20,134 nt of DNA, taken from assembly GCA_913053795.1 (NCBI GenBank), contig CAJXGZ010000007.1, forward strand, positions 1 through 20,134. Reading direction: 5' to 3'. The notes beneath the pieces are model-generated. The model searched no databases, had not been told where the DNA came from, and saw only the letters and a list, made by a program, of their open reading frames with translations. The position numbers and the translations under genes were made by a program. The DNA is from an uncultured Rhodospirillales bacterium (GTDB lineage: Bacteria; Pseudomonadota; Alphaproteobacteria; Rhodospirillales; 2-02-FULL-58-16). Shown in pieces: positions 5,689 through 11,714 of this stretch (its first letter is position 1; every line of letters begins with the position of its first letter).

Positions 5689-7102
5689 AAATAAACTTCC
5701 TCAAATCAGAATCCTTGGCCAGCGCGCTAACCTTGTCTTGCACATAACCGGCATCAATGGTCAGGGATTCGCCGCTTCGTTCCGAGGCGGTGAAGCTGAT
5801 CTCCTCGACGAGCTTTTCCATGACCGTTTGCAAGCGTCTGGCGCCGATGTTTTCTACGCTGCTGTTGATTTCGGCGGACAGGTCGGCAATTTCGTTAATG
5901 GCGTCTTCGGTAAATTCCAGGGATACGTCCTCAACGCCCATTAGCGCCGTGTATTGCTTTATCAGGCTGGCTTCCGGTTCGGTGAGAATGCGCACGAAGT
6001 CATCCCGGGTTAGCGCCTTCAACCCAACGCGAATGGGTAGCCGTCCCTGCAATTCCGGCAGCATGTCCGAGGGTTTGGCTAAATGAAACGATCCGGAGGC
6101 GATAAACAGAATATGATCGGTTTTTACGGCGCCTCGCTTGGTCGCCACCGTTGTGCCTTCGATCAAGGGCAACAAATCGCGCTGCACCCCTTCGCGGCTG
6201 ACGTCAATGCCGGTTCGTTCGGAGCGTCCTGTGATTTTGTCGATTTCATCAAGAAAAACGATGCCGTTGTTTTCAACCTCATTAATCGCTTCGCGGACCA
6301 ATTTGTCCTCATCCAATAACTTGTCGGCCTCCTCGGCGCACAAAACTTCATAAGATTCCCCGACAGCCATCCGCTTAGGCTTCATGGGGGTTTGTCCAAA
6401 GGCCTTTCCCATGATTTCGTTGAGGTTGATCATACCGACCTGTGAGCCCGGCATGCCGGGGATATCGATGGTGGGCATGCCGAGCGAACCTGAATCGGCG
6501 ACGGGAATTTCAATTTCCTTGTCGTCAAGTTTTCCTTCACGCAGTTTTTTTTGAAATTTCCTCCGAGTGTCCTTGCTGGCCCCTTCGCCGACCAAAGCGT
6601 CGAGCACCCTTTTCTCGGCAAGAAGCTCCGCTTTCGCCGCCACTTGTTTTCGCATGCGTTCACTGGACATATGAATGGAAATTTCCAACAGATCGCGAAT
6701 AATCTGCTCCACATCGCGGCCAACGTACCCGACTTCGGTAAACTTAGTGGCTTCCACTTTAATGAAGGGCGCTTGAGCAAGGTTGGCGAGACGGCGCGCA
6801 ATTTCCGTCTTGCCGACGCCGGTGGGACCGATCATCAGAATATTTTTCGGCAGAACCTCTTCGCGCATGGCGGCGGCGAGTACGGCGAAGCATGGCACAA
6901 AGCGGGAACCAAGCTCCAGAAACAAAACGTCTTTGACGATTTCATCGCCGCTGCGCAGTGGCTCATCGACCTGTACGCGCCGCCAGCGATTGCGCAAGGC
7001 AATGGCAACCGCCCTCTTGGCGTCTTTCTGGCCGACAATATAACGGTCAAGTTCGGAAACGATTTCGCGTGGCGTAAAGCTGGTTAATGTATTTTCGTTC
7101 AT
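5684..7102 (-). CDS. hslU: HslU, ATPase subunit of the HslVU protease, with an unusual internal insertion
   Basis: HslU is the AAA+ unfoldase that feeds proteins into the HslV peptidase. The protein shows Walker A GPTGVGKT (residues 92-99), pore loop GYVG (125-128), Walker B VFLDEID (282-288), sensor regions DHILFIASG and LQGRLPIRV, ENIGARRL, and the C-terminal DLRKFIL that docks on HslV. It has 472 residues against about 435-445 normally. The excess is a block at residues 51-80, between VDEPLR and EEVLPKNILMIG; other HslU proteins run directly from ELR to EVxPKNILMIGPTG here. The block is hydrophobic in part (DVLFLELG, VPCFAVLAAAM). Its antisense strand resembles prolyl oligopeptidase. The ATG at 7100-7102 overlaps the hslV stop (ATGA). 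All catalytic motifs are intact, so the protein may still work. Confidence 0.95.
   Translation of the reverse strand: MNENTLTSFTPREIVSELDRYIVGQKDAKRAVAIALRNRWRRVQVDEPLRSGDEIVKDVLFLELGSRFVPCFAVLAAAMREEVLPKNILMIGPTGVGKTEIARRLANLAQAPFIKVEATKFTEVGYVGRDVEQIIRDLLEISIHMSSERMRKQVAAKAELLAEKRVLDALVGEGASKDTRRKFQKKLREGKLDDKEIEIPVADSGSLGMPTIDIPGMPGSQVGMINLNEIMGKAFGQTPMKPKRMAVGESYEVLCAEEADKLLDEDKLVREAINEVENNGIVFLDEIDKITGRSERTGIDVSREGVQRDLLPLIEGTTVATKRGAVKTDHILFIASGSFHLAKPSDMLPELQGRLPIRVGLKALTRDDFVRILTEPEASLIKQYTALMGVEDVSLEFTEDAINEIADLSAEINSSVENIGARRLQTVMEKLVEEISFTASERSGESLTIDAGYVQDKVSALAKDSDLRKFIL
6863..6952 (+). other. Inserted segment in hslU resembling an antisense prolyl oligopeptidase (S9A) fragment
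   Basis: These 90 bases encode HslU residues 51-80, which have no counterpart in ordinary HslU. On the plus strand, in codon register with HslU, they read AHGGGEYGEAWHKAG followed by TKLQKQNVFDDFIAA, and the similarity continues as AQWLI into the flanking codons. Prolyl oligopeptidases carry RGGGEYGExWHxAG, then KQNxFDDFxAAAExLI, just before the active-site GGSNGG region; I recognise this from the family, not from a search. The segment is too short to be functional as a peptidase and has no start codon or active-site serine. It looks like a captured gene fragment inserted backwards. The exact right-hand junction is uncertain by about 18 bases because QWLI overlaps HslU codons for DEPL. Confidence 0.75.
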
Positions 7103-7647
7103 AGGGATTCGATGGTAATGTTGGTGTTGGTGTAGACGCAGATTCCAGCGGCGATCTCCATCGCCTTGCGGGCGATGGCTTCGGCGTCCAGATTTTTTTG
7201 ATCGAACAAGGCGCGCGCCGCCGCCAGCGCATAATTACCCCCCGAACCGATGCCGATCAATCCGTCTTCTGGTTCAAGTACGTCACCGGTGCCGGTAAGC
7301 ACCAGCGATACGTCCTTGTCGGCTACAGCCATCATCGCCTCTAGGCGGCGCAAATAACGATCCGTGCGCCAGTCCTTGGCCATCTCAACGCAGGAACGGG
7401 TTAACTGTCCGGGATATTGCTCCAGCTTGCCTTCTAGGCGCTCGAAGAGAGTGAAGGCGTCGGCGGTCGCCCCGGCAAAGCCGGCGATCACCGCGTCGCC
7501 GCCAAGTCGTCGCACCTTTATTGCATTGGCCTTGATCACGGTGTCCCCAAGACTGACCTGACCATCGCCGACAATAACCACCTTATTCCCTTTTCGAACC
7601 GACAGAATGGTGGTGCCGAGCCAACTTCGTTCTTTATCCATCGTCAT
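7099..7647 (-). CDS. hslV: HslV, peptidase subunit of the HslVU protease
   Basis: HslV forms the proteolytic double ring of HslVU, a proteasome beta-type threonine protease in the cytoplasm. The product (182 residues) starts MTMDKERSWLG and continues TTILSVRKGNKVVIVGDGQVSLG; the first Thr of TTILSV would become the catalytic N-terminal nucleophile after removal of the short leader, as in other alphaproteobacterial HslV. Further family blocks are IKANAIKVRRL, GFAGATADAFTLFERLE, and IGIGSGGNYALAAARAL. I chose the ATG at 7645-7647, with AGG nearby upstream; the ATG six bases later is also possible, and the longer frame to 7731 would run through the promoter. The stop overlaps the hslU start as ATGA, so the two subunits are translationally coupled. 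Confidence 0.95.
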   Translation of the reverse strand: MTMDKERSWLGTTILSVRKGNKVVIVGDGQVSLGDTVIKANAIKVRRLGGDAVIAGFAGATADAFTLFERLEGKLEQYPGQLTRSCVEMAKDWRTDRYLRRLEAMMAVADKDVSLVLTGTGDVLEPEDGLIGIGSGGNYALAAARALFDQKNLDAEAIARKAMEIAAGICVYTNTNITIESL

Positions 7648-7690
7648 GATTGCCTGAACCGTTGAAAAAAAAGTCCTACGCGAGAAACAA

Positions 7691-7732
7691 ACTATACCCG
7701 AGGAAATGGGATTGTGAAGCCTTGCAATCAAG
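7691..7732 (-). promoter_or_regulatory. Candidate heat-shock and housekeeping promoters of hslVU
   Basis: Read on the minus strand, CTTG (7732-7729) is followed after 18 bases by CCCATTTC (7710-7703), close to the RpoH consensus of alphaproteobacteria (CTTG, 17-18 bases, CYTATT) and to E. coli sigma-32 (CCCCATNT). Overlapping it is a sigma-70-like pair: TTCACA (7718-7713), 16-base spacer, TATAGT (7696-7691), each one mismatch from consensus. Either would start transcription roughly 35-45 bases before the hslV ATG. HslVU is a classic heat-shock operon, which fits. The sites are predictions from pattern only. Confidence 0.6.
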
Positions 7733-7816
7733 GGCGCTCCACAATATTGCGTAGGGCTGGAGGTTTTTTCGGCATCCTGTTACAAAGTGAATCGAAATTC
7801 CTCGGAGGAGGCCGCC

Positions 7817-8416
7817 ATGCGTAAGGCTAGCGTCGAACGCAATACGAATGAGACGAAAATCAAGGTCGCGGTAAACCTGGACGGCGCGGGAATCTATAAT
7901 ATTTCCACGGGCGTCGGTTTTCTGGATCATATGTTGGAGCAGCTTTCGCGGCACAGTCTGATTGACCTGGATGTGTCGGCGGAGGGCGACCTGCACATCG
8001 ATTCTCATCACACCACGGAGGATGCCGGAATCGCCATCGGCGAGGCGGTTTCCAAGGCTTTAGGCGAACGCAAGGGAATCGCCCGCTATGGCGGCGCCAT
8101 GGCCCCCATGGACGAAGCTTTGACGCGGGTGGCTCTGGACGCCTCCATGCGCCCTTATTTGGTTTGGAGGGTTGAGTTCGTGCGCGACAAACTGGGTGAA
8201 ATGGATACTGAGCTGTTTAAGGAATGGTTCCAGGCGTTCGCCCAGGCTGCTGGGATTACGCTGCATGTGGAAACCTTATACGGGGACAACAACCACCATA
8301 TCGTTGAGTCTTGTTTCAAGGGGCTGGCCCGCGCCTTGCGGCAAGCGATTGAAATTGATCCCCGCAAGCCCCATGAGGCGCCTTCCACCAAGGGCGTCCT
8401 TGGCGGCTCTCTGTGA
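7817..8416 (+). CDS. hisB: Imidazoleglycerol-phosphate dehydratase
   Basis: HisB dehydrates imidazole glycerol phosphate to imidazole acetol phosphate in histidine synthesis, using Mn2+. This is the single-function form (199 residues), without the histidinol-phosphatase domain of enterobacteria. Signatures are GVGFLDHMLEQLSRHSLIDL, the metal ligands in HIDSHHTTEDAGIAIGEA, a second half with MDEALTRVALDAS, and NNHHIVESCFKGLARALRQAIEID near the end. The ATG at 7817 is preceded by GGAGGAGG, a strong ribosome binding site that decides the start against an ATG at 7787. It is the first gene of the plus-strand his cluster and diverges from hslV across 169 bases. DUF2628 begins seven bases after its stop. 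Confidence 0.96.
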   Translation: MRKASVERNTNETKIKVAVNLDGAGIYNISTGVGFLDHMLEQLSRHSLIDLDVSAEGDLHIDSHHTTEDAGIAIGEAVSKALGERKGIARYGGAMAPMDEALTRVALDASMRPYLVWRVEFVRDKLGEMDTELFKEWFQAFAQAAGITLHVETLYGDNNHHIVESCFKGLARALRQAIEIDPRKPHEAPSTKGVLGGSL

Positions 8417-8423
8417 TTTCGCC

Positions 8424-8822
8424 GTGCAAATTTACACCGTCTATTTAAAGCGGAATGGCTTTTTCCCAGACTTTGTCTTGGTGAAGGAAGGATTTTGCTG
8501 GCCGGGTTTCTTCTTTTCGGCGTTTTGGGCTCTTTGGAGGCGTTTATGGATTGTGGCGTTGGCCCTGTTCGCCGCTAATATAGTCGCCAGTTTGATGTCG
8601 TTCATACTGGGCCTGAACCCTCTGGCCCAAGGCGCCGCGTCTTTAGGCCTCGCAATGGGGGTTGGATTTATCGCCAACGATCTTAGGCGCTGGACCCTGG
8701 AGCGCTGCGGGTATGTCATTGAGGGCGTGGTGTCTGGGAAAAACTGCGACGCCGCGGAGCGGCGGTTTCTCGACGCGGCGCCGGAGTTGGCCGCTGAATT
8801 TGCGTTGGAAACGGGTCCGTGA
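8424..8822 (+). CDS. DUF2628 family membrane protein in the his cluster
   Basis: The 132-residue product begins with GTG at 8424 (VQIYTVYLKRNG). It has two hydrophobic regions, about residues 30-60 (FFFSAFWALWRRLWIVALALF and what follows) and about 65-85 (AQGAASLGLAMGVGFIAND), followed by DLRRWTLERCGYVIEGVVSG and AERRFL. The combination KEGFCWPGFFF, W..WRRLW, and NDLRRW.LE..GY is what I know as DUF2628. Its function is unknown. It lies seven bases after hisB and overlaps hisH by four bases (GTGA). I recall DUF2628 genes at this same place, between hisB and hisH, in other alphaproteobacteria, which hints at a conserved but non-enzymatic link. No clear ribosome binding site precedes the GTG, so coupling with hisB is likely. 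Confidence 0.85.
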   Translation: MQIYTVYLKRNGFFPDFVLVKEGFCWPGFFFSAFWALWRRLWIVALALFAANIVASLMSFILGLNPLAQGAASLGLAMGVGFIANDLRRWTLERCGYVIEGVVSGKNCDAAERRFLDAAPELAAEFALETGP

Positions 8823-9460
8823 ATGTTGCTGTTATAGATTATGGCTCAGGCAACCTGCGCTCCGCCGCCAAGGCTTTTGAGCGCGCCTCTTCGATGGCGG
8901 ATCTGGAATCTAAGGTCATTGTCACCAGCCAAGCTTCTGATTTGAGCGCGGCCAGCCATATTGTGCTGCCTGGCGTCGGCGCTTTCGCCGACTGTAAAAA
9001 AGGGCTGGAGTCCTTGGATGGCGTGATTGAGGCCCTAGAGCGCGCAGTGATTAAAGACGCCAAGCCGTTCCTTGGCATTTGCGTCGGCATGCAGCTAATG
9101 GCCTCCACGGGACTTGAGTATGGAAGACACGATGGCTTGGGGTGGATTGATGGCGAGGTGGCGCCGCTTCAGTGTTCAGACCAGACATTAAAAATCCCCC
9201 ACATGGGATGGAACGAATTAATGTTTTCCACCAGTCACCCTTTCCTGAATGGGATTGTTCAGGGCTCCCATGTTTATTTCGTCCATAGTTATGGGGTTGT
9301 TCCCAAGGATGAATCGCATGTTTTGGCGCGGGTTAATTACGGAGGCGTAATAAATGCGGTTATCGGCCGCGACAATATGATCGGCGTTCAATTTCACCCG
9401 GAAAAGAGTCAAGCCGTGGGCCTTCATTTGATCTCCAATTTCCTGAAGTGGCGGCCCTAA
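8819..9460 (+). CDS. hisH: Imidazole glycerol phosphate synthase, glutaminase subunit
   Basis: HisH hydrolyses glutamine and channels ammonia to HisF, which uses it to make imidazole glycerol phosphate and AICAR. The 213-residue protein is a class I glutamine amidotransferase: VIDYGSGNLRS at the N-terminus, LPGVGAF, the nucleophile elbow FLGICVGMQLM with C88, and VQFHPEKSQ with H193 and E195 completing the triad. The start is GTG at 8819, overlapping the DUF2628 stop (GTGA) and giving the exact family N-terminus MNVAVIDYG. The stop TAA shares its last base with the hisA ATG (TAATG). Nothing unusual was seen. Confidence 0.96.
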   Translation: MNVAVIDYGSGNLRSAAKAFERASSMADLESKVIVTSQASDLSAASHIVLPGVGAFADCKKGLESLDGVIEALERAVIKDAKPFLGICVGMQLMASTGLEYGRHDGLGWIDGEVAPLQCSDQTLKIPHMGWNELMFSTSHPFLNGIVQGSHVYFVHSYGVVPKDESHVLARVNYGGVINAVIGRDNMIGVQFHPEKSQAVGLHLISNFLKWRP

Positions 9461-10188
9461 TGATCTTTTTCCCCGCCATAGATCTTAAAGACGGCCAATG
9501 CGTGCGATTGGTCCGTGGCGACATGGAGCAGGCGACGGTGTTTAACGATGATCCTGGCGGACAGGCCGGCATTTTTTCCGCCGCCGGATGCCAGTGGCTG
9601 CATGTGGTTGATCTTAACGGGGCCTTCGAGGGTCAGCCGGTTAACGGCGCGGCGGTGGAATCCATCCTTGTGTCGGCGAATATGAAAATACAGCTTGGCG
9701 GCGGCATCCGTAACCTGGAAACCGTGGATTACTGGCTGGCGAAGGGAATAAGCCGAGTCATTTTGGGCACGGCGGCCTTGCGCGACCCTGATTTGGTCAA
9801 GGAAGCCTGCCGTCTTCATCCCGGCTGCGTGGCCGTTGGCATTGACGCCTGGGAGGGGTTGGTCGCCGTTGAGGGCTGGGCCGAGGTCTCAGAGATGAAA
9901 GCGCTTGATCTGGCTCTGAGGTTTGAGGACGCCGGCGTGGCGGCCATCATTTACACGGATATTGGCCGCGACGGCGCCATGGAAGGCCCCAATATCGCCG
10001 CAACCGTGGCCCTGGCCAAGGCTGTTTCGACGCCAGTCATCGCCTCCGGCGGCGTATCCTCCATGGGTGATTTAAGGAAACTCAAGGATGAGGCGGCCAT
10101 CATCGAAGGCGTGATCTGCGGTCGATCCGTTTACGACGGCCGCGTCGATCCTAACGCCGCCGTGAAGCTTTTGGGGGAGGCATGCTGA
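9460..10188 (+). CDS. hisA: Phosphoribosylformimino-5-aminoimidazole carboxamide ribotide isomerase
   Basis: HisA isomerises ProFAR to PRFAR, the step before the HisFH synthase. The 242-residue protein is a (beta-alpha)8 barrel related to HisF. D8 in FPAIDLKDGQCVRL and D129 in CVAVGIDAWEG match the two catalytic aspartates of the family. Phosphate-binding segments are IQLGGGIRN and IASGGVSSMGDL, and YTDIGRDGAMEGPN is also conserved. The ATG at 9460 overlaps the hisH stop by one base and gives the normal start MIFFPAIDLK. An in-frame codon at 9448 lies inside hisH and adds only four residues. The end overlaps hisF by seven bases. Confidence 0.96.
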   Translation: MIFFPAIDLKDGQCVRLVRGDMEQATVFNDDPGGQAGIFSAAGCQWLHVVDLNGAFEGQPVNGAAVESILVSANMKIQLGGGIRNLETVDYWLAKGISRVILGTAALRDPDLVKEACRLHPGCVAVGIDAWEGLVAVEGWAEVSEMKALDLALRFEDAGVAAIIYTDIGRDGAMEGPNIAATVALAKAVSTPVIASGGVSSMGDLRKLKDEAAIIEGVICGRSVYDGRVDPNAAVKLLGEAC

Positions 10189-10952
10189 AGGTCAGGATTA
10201 TTCCCTGCCTGGATGTTGATAAGGGCCGGGTCGTCAAGGGCGTGAACTTCGTTGATCTTGTGGACGCCGGCGATCCGGTGGAGCAGGCGCGCATCTATGA
10301 TCGGGAAGGGGCCGATGAGCTGACCTTCCTGGATATCACCGCCAGCCACGAGGATCGCGAAACCATTTTTGACGTTGTGCGGCACACCGCCGAGGAATGC
10401 TTTATGCCGTTAACCGTGGGCGGCGGCGTACGCGTCTTGGATGACATCCGCAAGCTTTTGCTTGCCGGCGCTGACAAGGCGGCCATCAACACGGCGGCGG
10501 TGAAGCGGCCTGAATTCGTGCGTGAAGCGGCGCTAAAATTCGGAAGCCAATGTATTGTTGTTTCCATTGACGCCAAGACAGTCGGTGATGGACGGCATGA
10601 AATCTTTACCCATGGCGGCCGCAATCCAACCGGAATTGACGCCGTTCAGTGGGCGAAGCGCATGACCGAGTATGGGGCCGGCGAAATATTGCTAACCTCC
10701 ATGGATCGGGATGGCACCAAGATTGGCTTCAACCTGCCCCTGACTCGCGCTATTTCCGACGCAGTGCCGATTCCCGTGATCGCATCTGGAGGTGTCGGCG
10801 AACTCGATCATTTGGTTGAAGGCGTCATTGAAGGTCATGCGTCGGCGGTTTTAGCGGCCTCGATTTTTCATTTTGGAACCTATACGATCGGCCAAGCCAA
10901 GGCCCACATGAAAGCGGCGGGCGTGCCCGTTCGCGAAGACCCAAAAACATAG
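10182..10952 (+). CDS. hisF: Imidazole glycerol phosphate synthase, cyclase subunit
   Basis: HisF is the synthase half of the HisFH complex, converting PRFAR and ammonia to imidazole glycerol phosphate and AICAR. The 256-residue barrel has the catalytic pair D11 (RIIPCLDVDKGRVVKG) and D130 (CIVVSIDAKTV). Other family blocks are GADELTFLDITAS, LTVGGGVR, GAGEILLTSMDRDGTK and VIASGGVGELDHL, the last being a phosphate-binding site. The ATG at 10182 is preceded directly by GGGGGAGG, and the gene overlaps hisA by seven bases. hisE follows eight bases after the stop. The gene is complete and ordinary. Confidence 0.97.
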   Translation: MLKVRIIPCLDVDKGRVVKGVNFVDLVDAGDPVEQARIYDREGADELTFLDITASHEDRETIFDVVRHTAEECFMPLTVGGGVRVLDDIRKLLLAGADKAAINTAAVKRPEFVREAALKFGSQCIVVSIDAKTVGDGRHEIFTHGGRNPTGIDAVQWAKRMTEYGAGEILLTSMDRDGTKIGFNLPLTRAISDAVPIPVIASGGVGELDHLVEGVIEGHASAVLAASIFHFGTYTIGQAKAHMKAAGVPVREDPKT

Positions 10953-10960
10953 AGCCGAAC

Positions 10961-11299
10961 ATGGCGAAAAAATCAATCGATAGCGCTGTTCTGGAGCGCC
11001 TGTTTGAGAAGATCAAGAGCCACCGCAAGGGCGATCCAAAGACGTCGTACTCAGCCAAACTATTCGCCAAGGGACGCGGAAAAATCACCCAAAAACTCGG
11101 CGAGGAGGCGGTGGAAACAATCATTGCGGCGCTGGAAGGGTCTTCCAAGGAGGTGGCGGCGGAAAGCGCCGACATGCTCTATCATCTTTTGGCCCTATGG
11201 GTTGAGACCGGCGTTAAGCCCGGGGATGTATGGTCGGAGCTGGCGCGGCGCGAGGGCGTCTCGGGCTTGGACGAGAAGAAGTCAAGATCAAAGAACTGA
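10961..11299 (+). CDS. hisE: Phosphoribosyl-ATP pyrophosphohydrolase
   Basis: HisE removes pyrophosphate from phosphoribosyl-ATP, the second step of histidine synthesis. This is the standalone form of 112 residues, not fused to HisI as in enterobacteria. Conserved blocks are SYSAKLFAKGRGKITQKLGEEAVE, where the acidic residues after KLGEE bind Mg2+, and EVAAESADMLYHLLAL, the second acidic helix, with SADMLYH. It begins eight bases after hisF and closes the his cluster in this window. The genes for the steps on either side (hisG, hisI, hisC, hisD) are not here. A 55-base gap separates it from hinT. Confidence 0.95.
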   Translation: MAKKSIDSAVLERLFEKIKSHRKGDPKTSYSAKLFAKGRGKITQKLGEEAVETIIAALEGSSKEVAAESADMLYHLLALWVETGVKPGDVWSELARREGVSGLDEKKSRSKN

Positions 11300-11354
11300 T
11301 TTCGTCTCATCACAATCGCCTCTAGTTGTTCGGATAGGCTCTTAGGAAAAAACA

Positions 11355-11714
11355 ATGGCTTACGATTCAGAAAACATCTTCGCCAAAATTCTTCGTGGCG
11401 AAATTCCCTGCAATAAAGTTTTCGAGGATGATTTCGCGTTCGCCTTTCATGACATAAACCCGCAGGCGCCAACGCATGTGCTGGTGATTCCCAAGGGGGC
11501 GTATGTGTCCATGGATGATTTTTCGGCCAACGCCCCTGAAAAGGAAGCCGCCGGTTTCTGGCGGGCGGTCGGCAGCGTGGCGCGCGAACAGGGCGTTACC
11601 GGCGCCGGCTATCGCATCCTCGCCAATCATGGGCGCGACGCCAATCAGGAGGTCCCGCACTTTCATGTCCATATTTTCGCCGGACGCAACCTGGGCCCGA
11701 TGCTGGCGCGTTAA
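11355..11714 (+). CDS. hinT: HIT-family purine nucleoside phosphoramidase
   Basis: The 119-residue protein is a histidine-triad hydrolase of the HinT branch, acting on adenosine phosphoramidates and related nucleotides in the cytoplasm. The triad is HFHVHIF with H102, H104 and H106. Other HinT features are NIFAKILRGEIPCNKVFEDD at the start, AFHDINPQAPTHVLVIPK, and GYRILANHGRDANQEVPHFHVH. The ATG at 11355 is preceded by AGGA. It follows hisE by 55 bases and may share its transcript; I recall hinT after hisE in many alphaproteobacteria. The stop codon overlaps the comM stop on the other strand within TTAA. Confidence 0.94.
   Translation: MAYDSENIFAKILRGEIPCNKVFEDDFAFAFHDINPQAPTHVLVIPKGAYVSMDDFSANAPEKEAAGFWRAVGSVAREQGVTGAGYRILANHGRDANQEVPHFHVHIFAGRNLGPMLAR

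Noticed and set aside
6551..7087. A 178-codon open frame on the plus strand opposite hslU, holding the prolyl oligopeptidase-like stretch
   Set aside because: Only about 35 codons resemble the peptidase. The rest is the antisense of conserved HslU codons, with no domain, no active-site serine and no ribosome binding site. I treat the stretch as a captured fragment, not as a gene.
7648..7731. Longer hslV starting at 7731
   Set aside because: The extra codons overlap the predicted promoter and are absent from HslV proteins; ATG 7647 matches the family.
10131..10385. Antisense open frames in the his genes
   Set aside because: They mirror well-conserved his codons, with no ribosome binding site or known domain; the prolyl oligopeptidase-like match in hslU was the only antisense frame that resembled a protein family.
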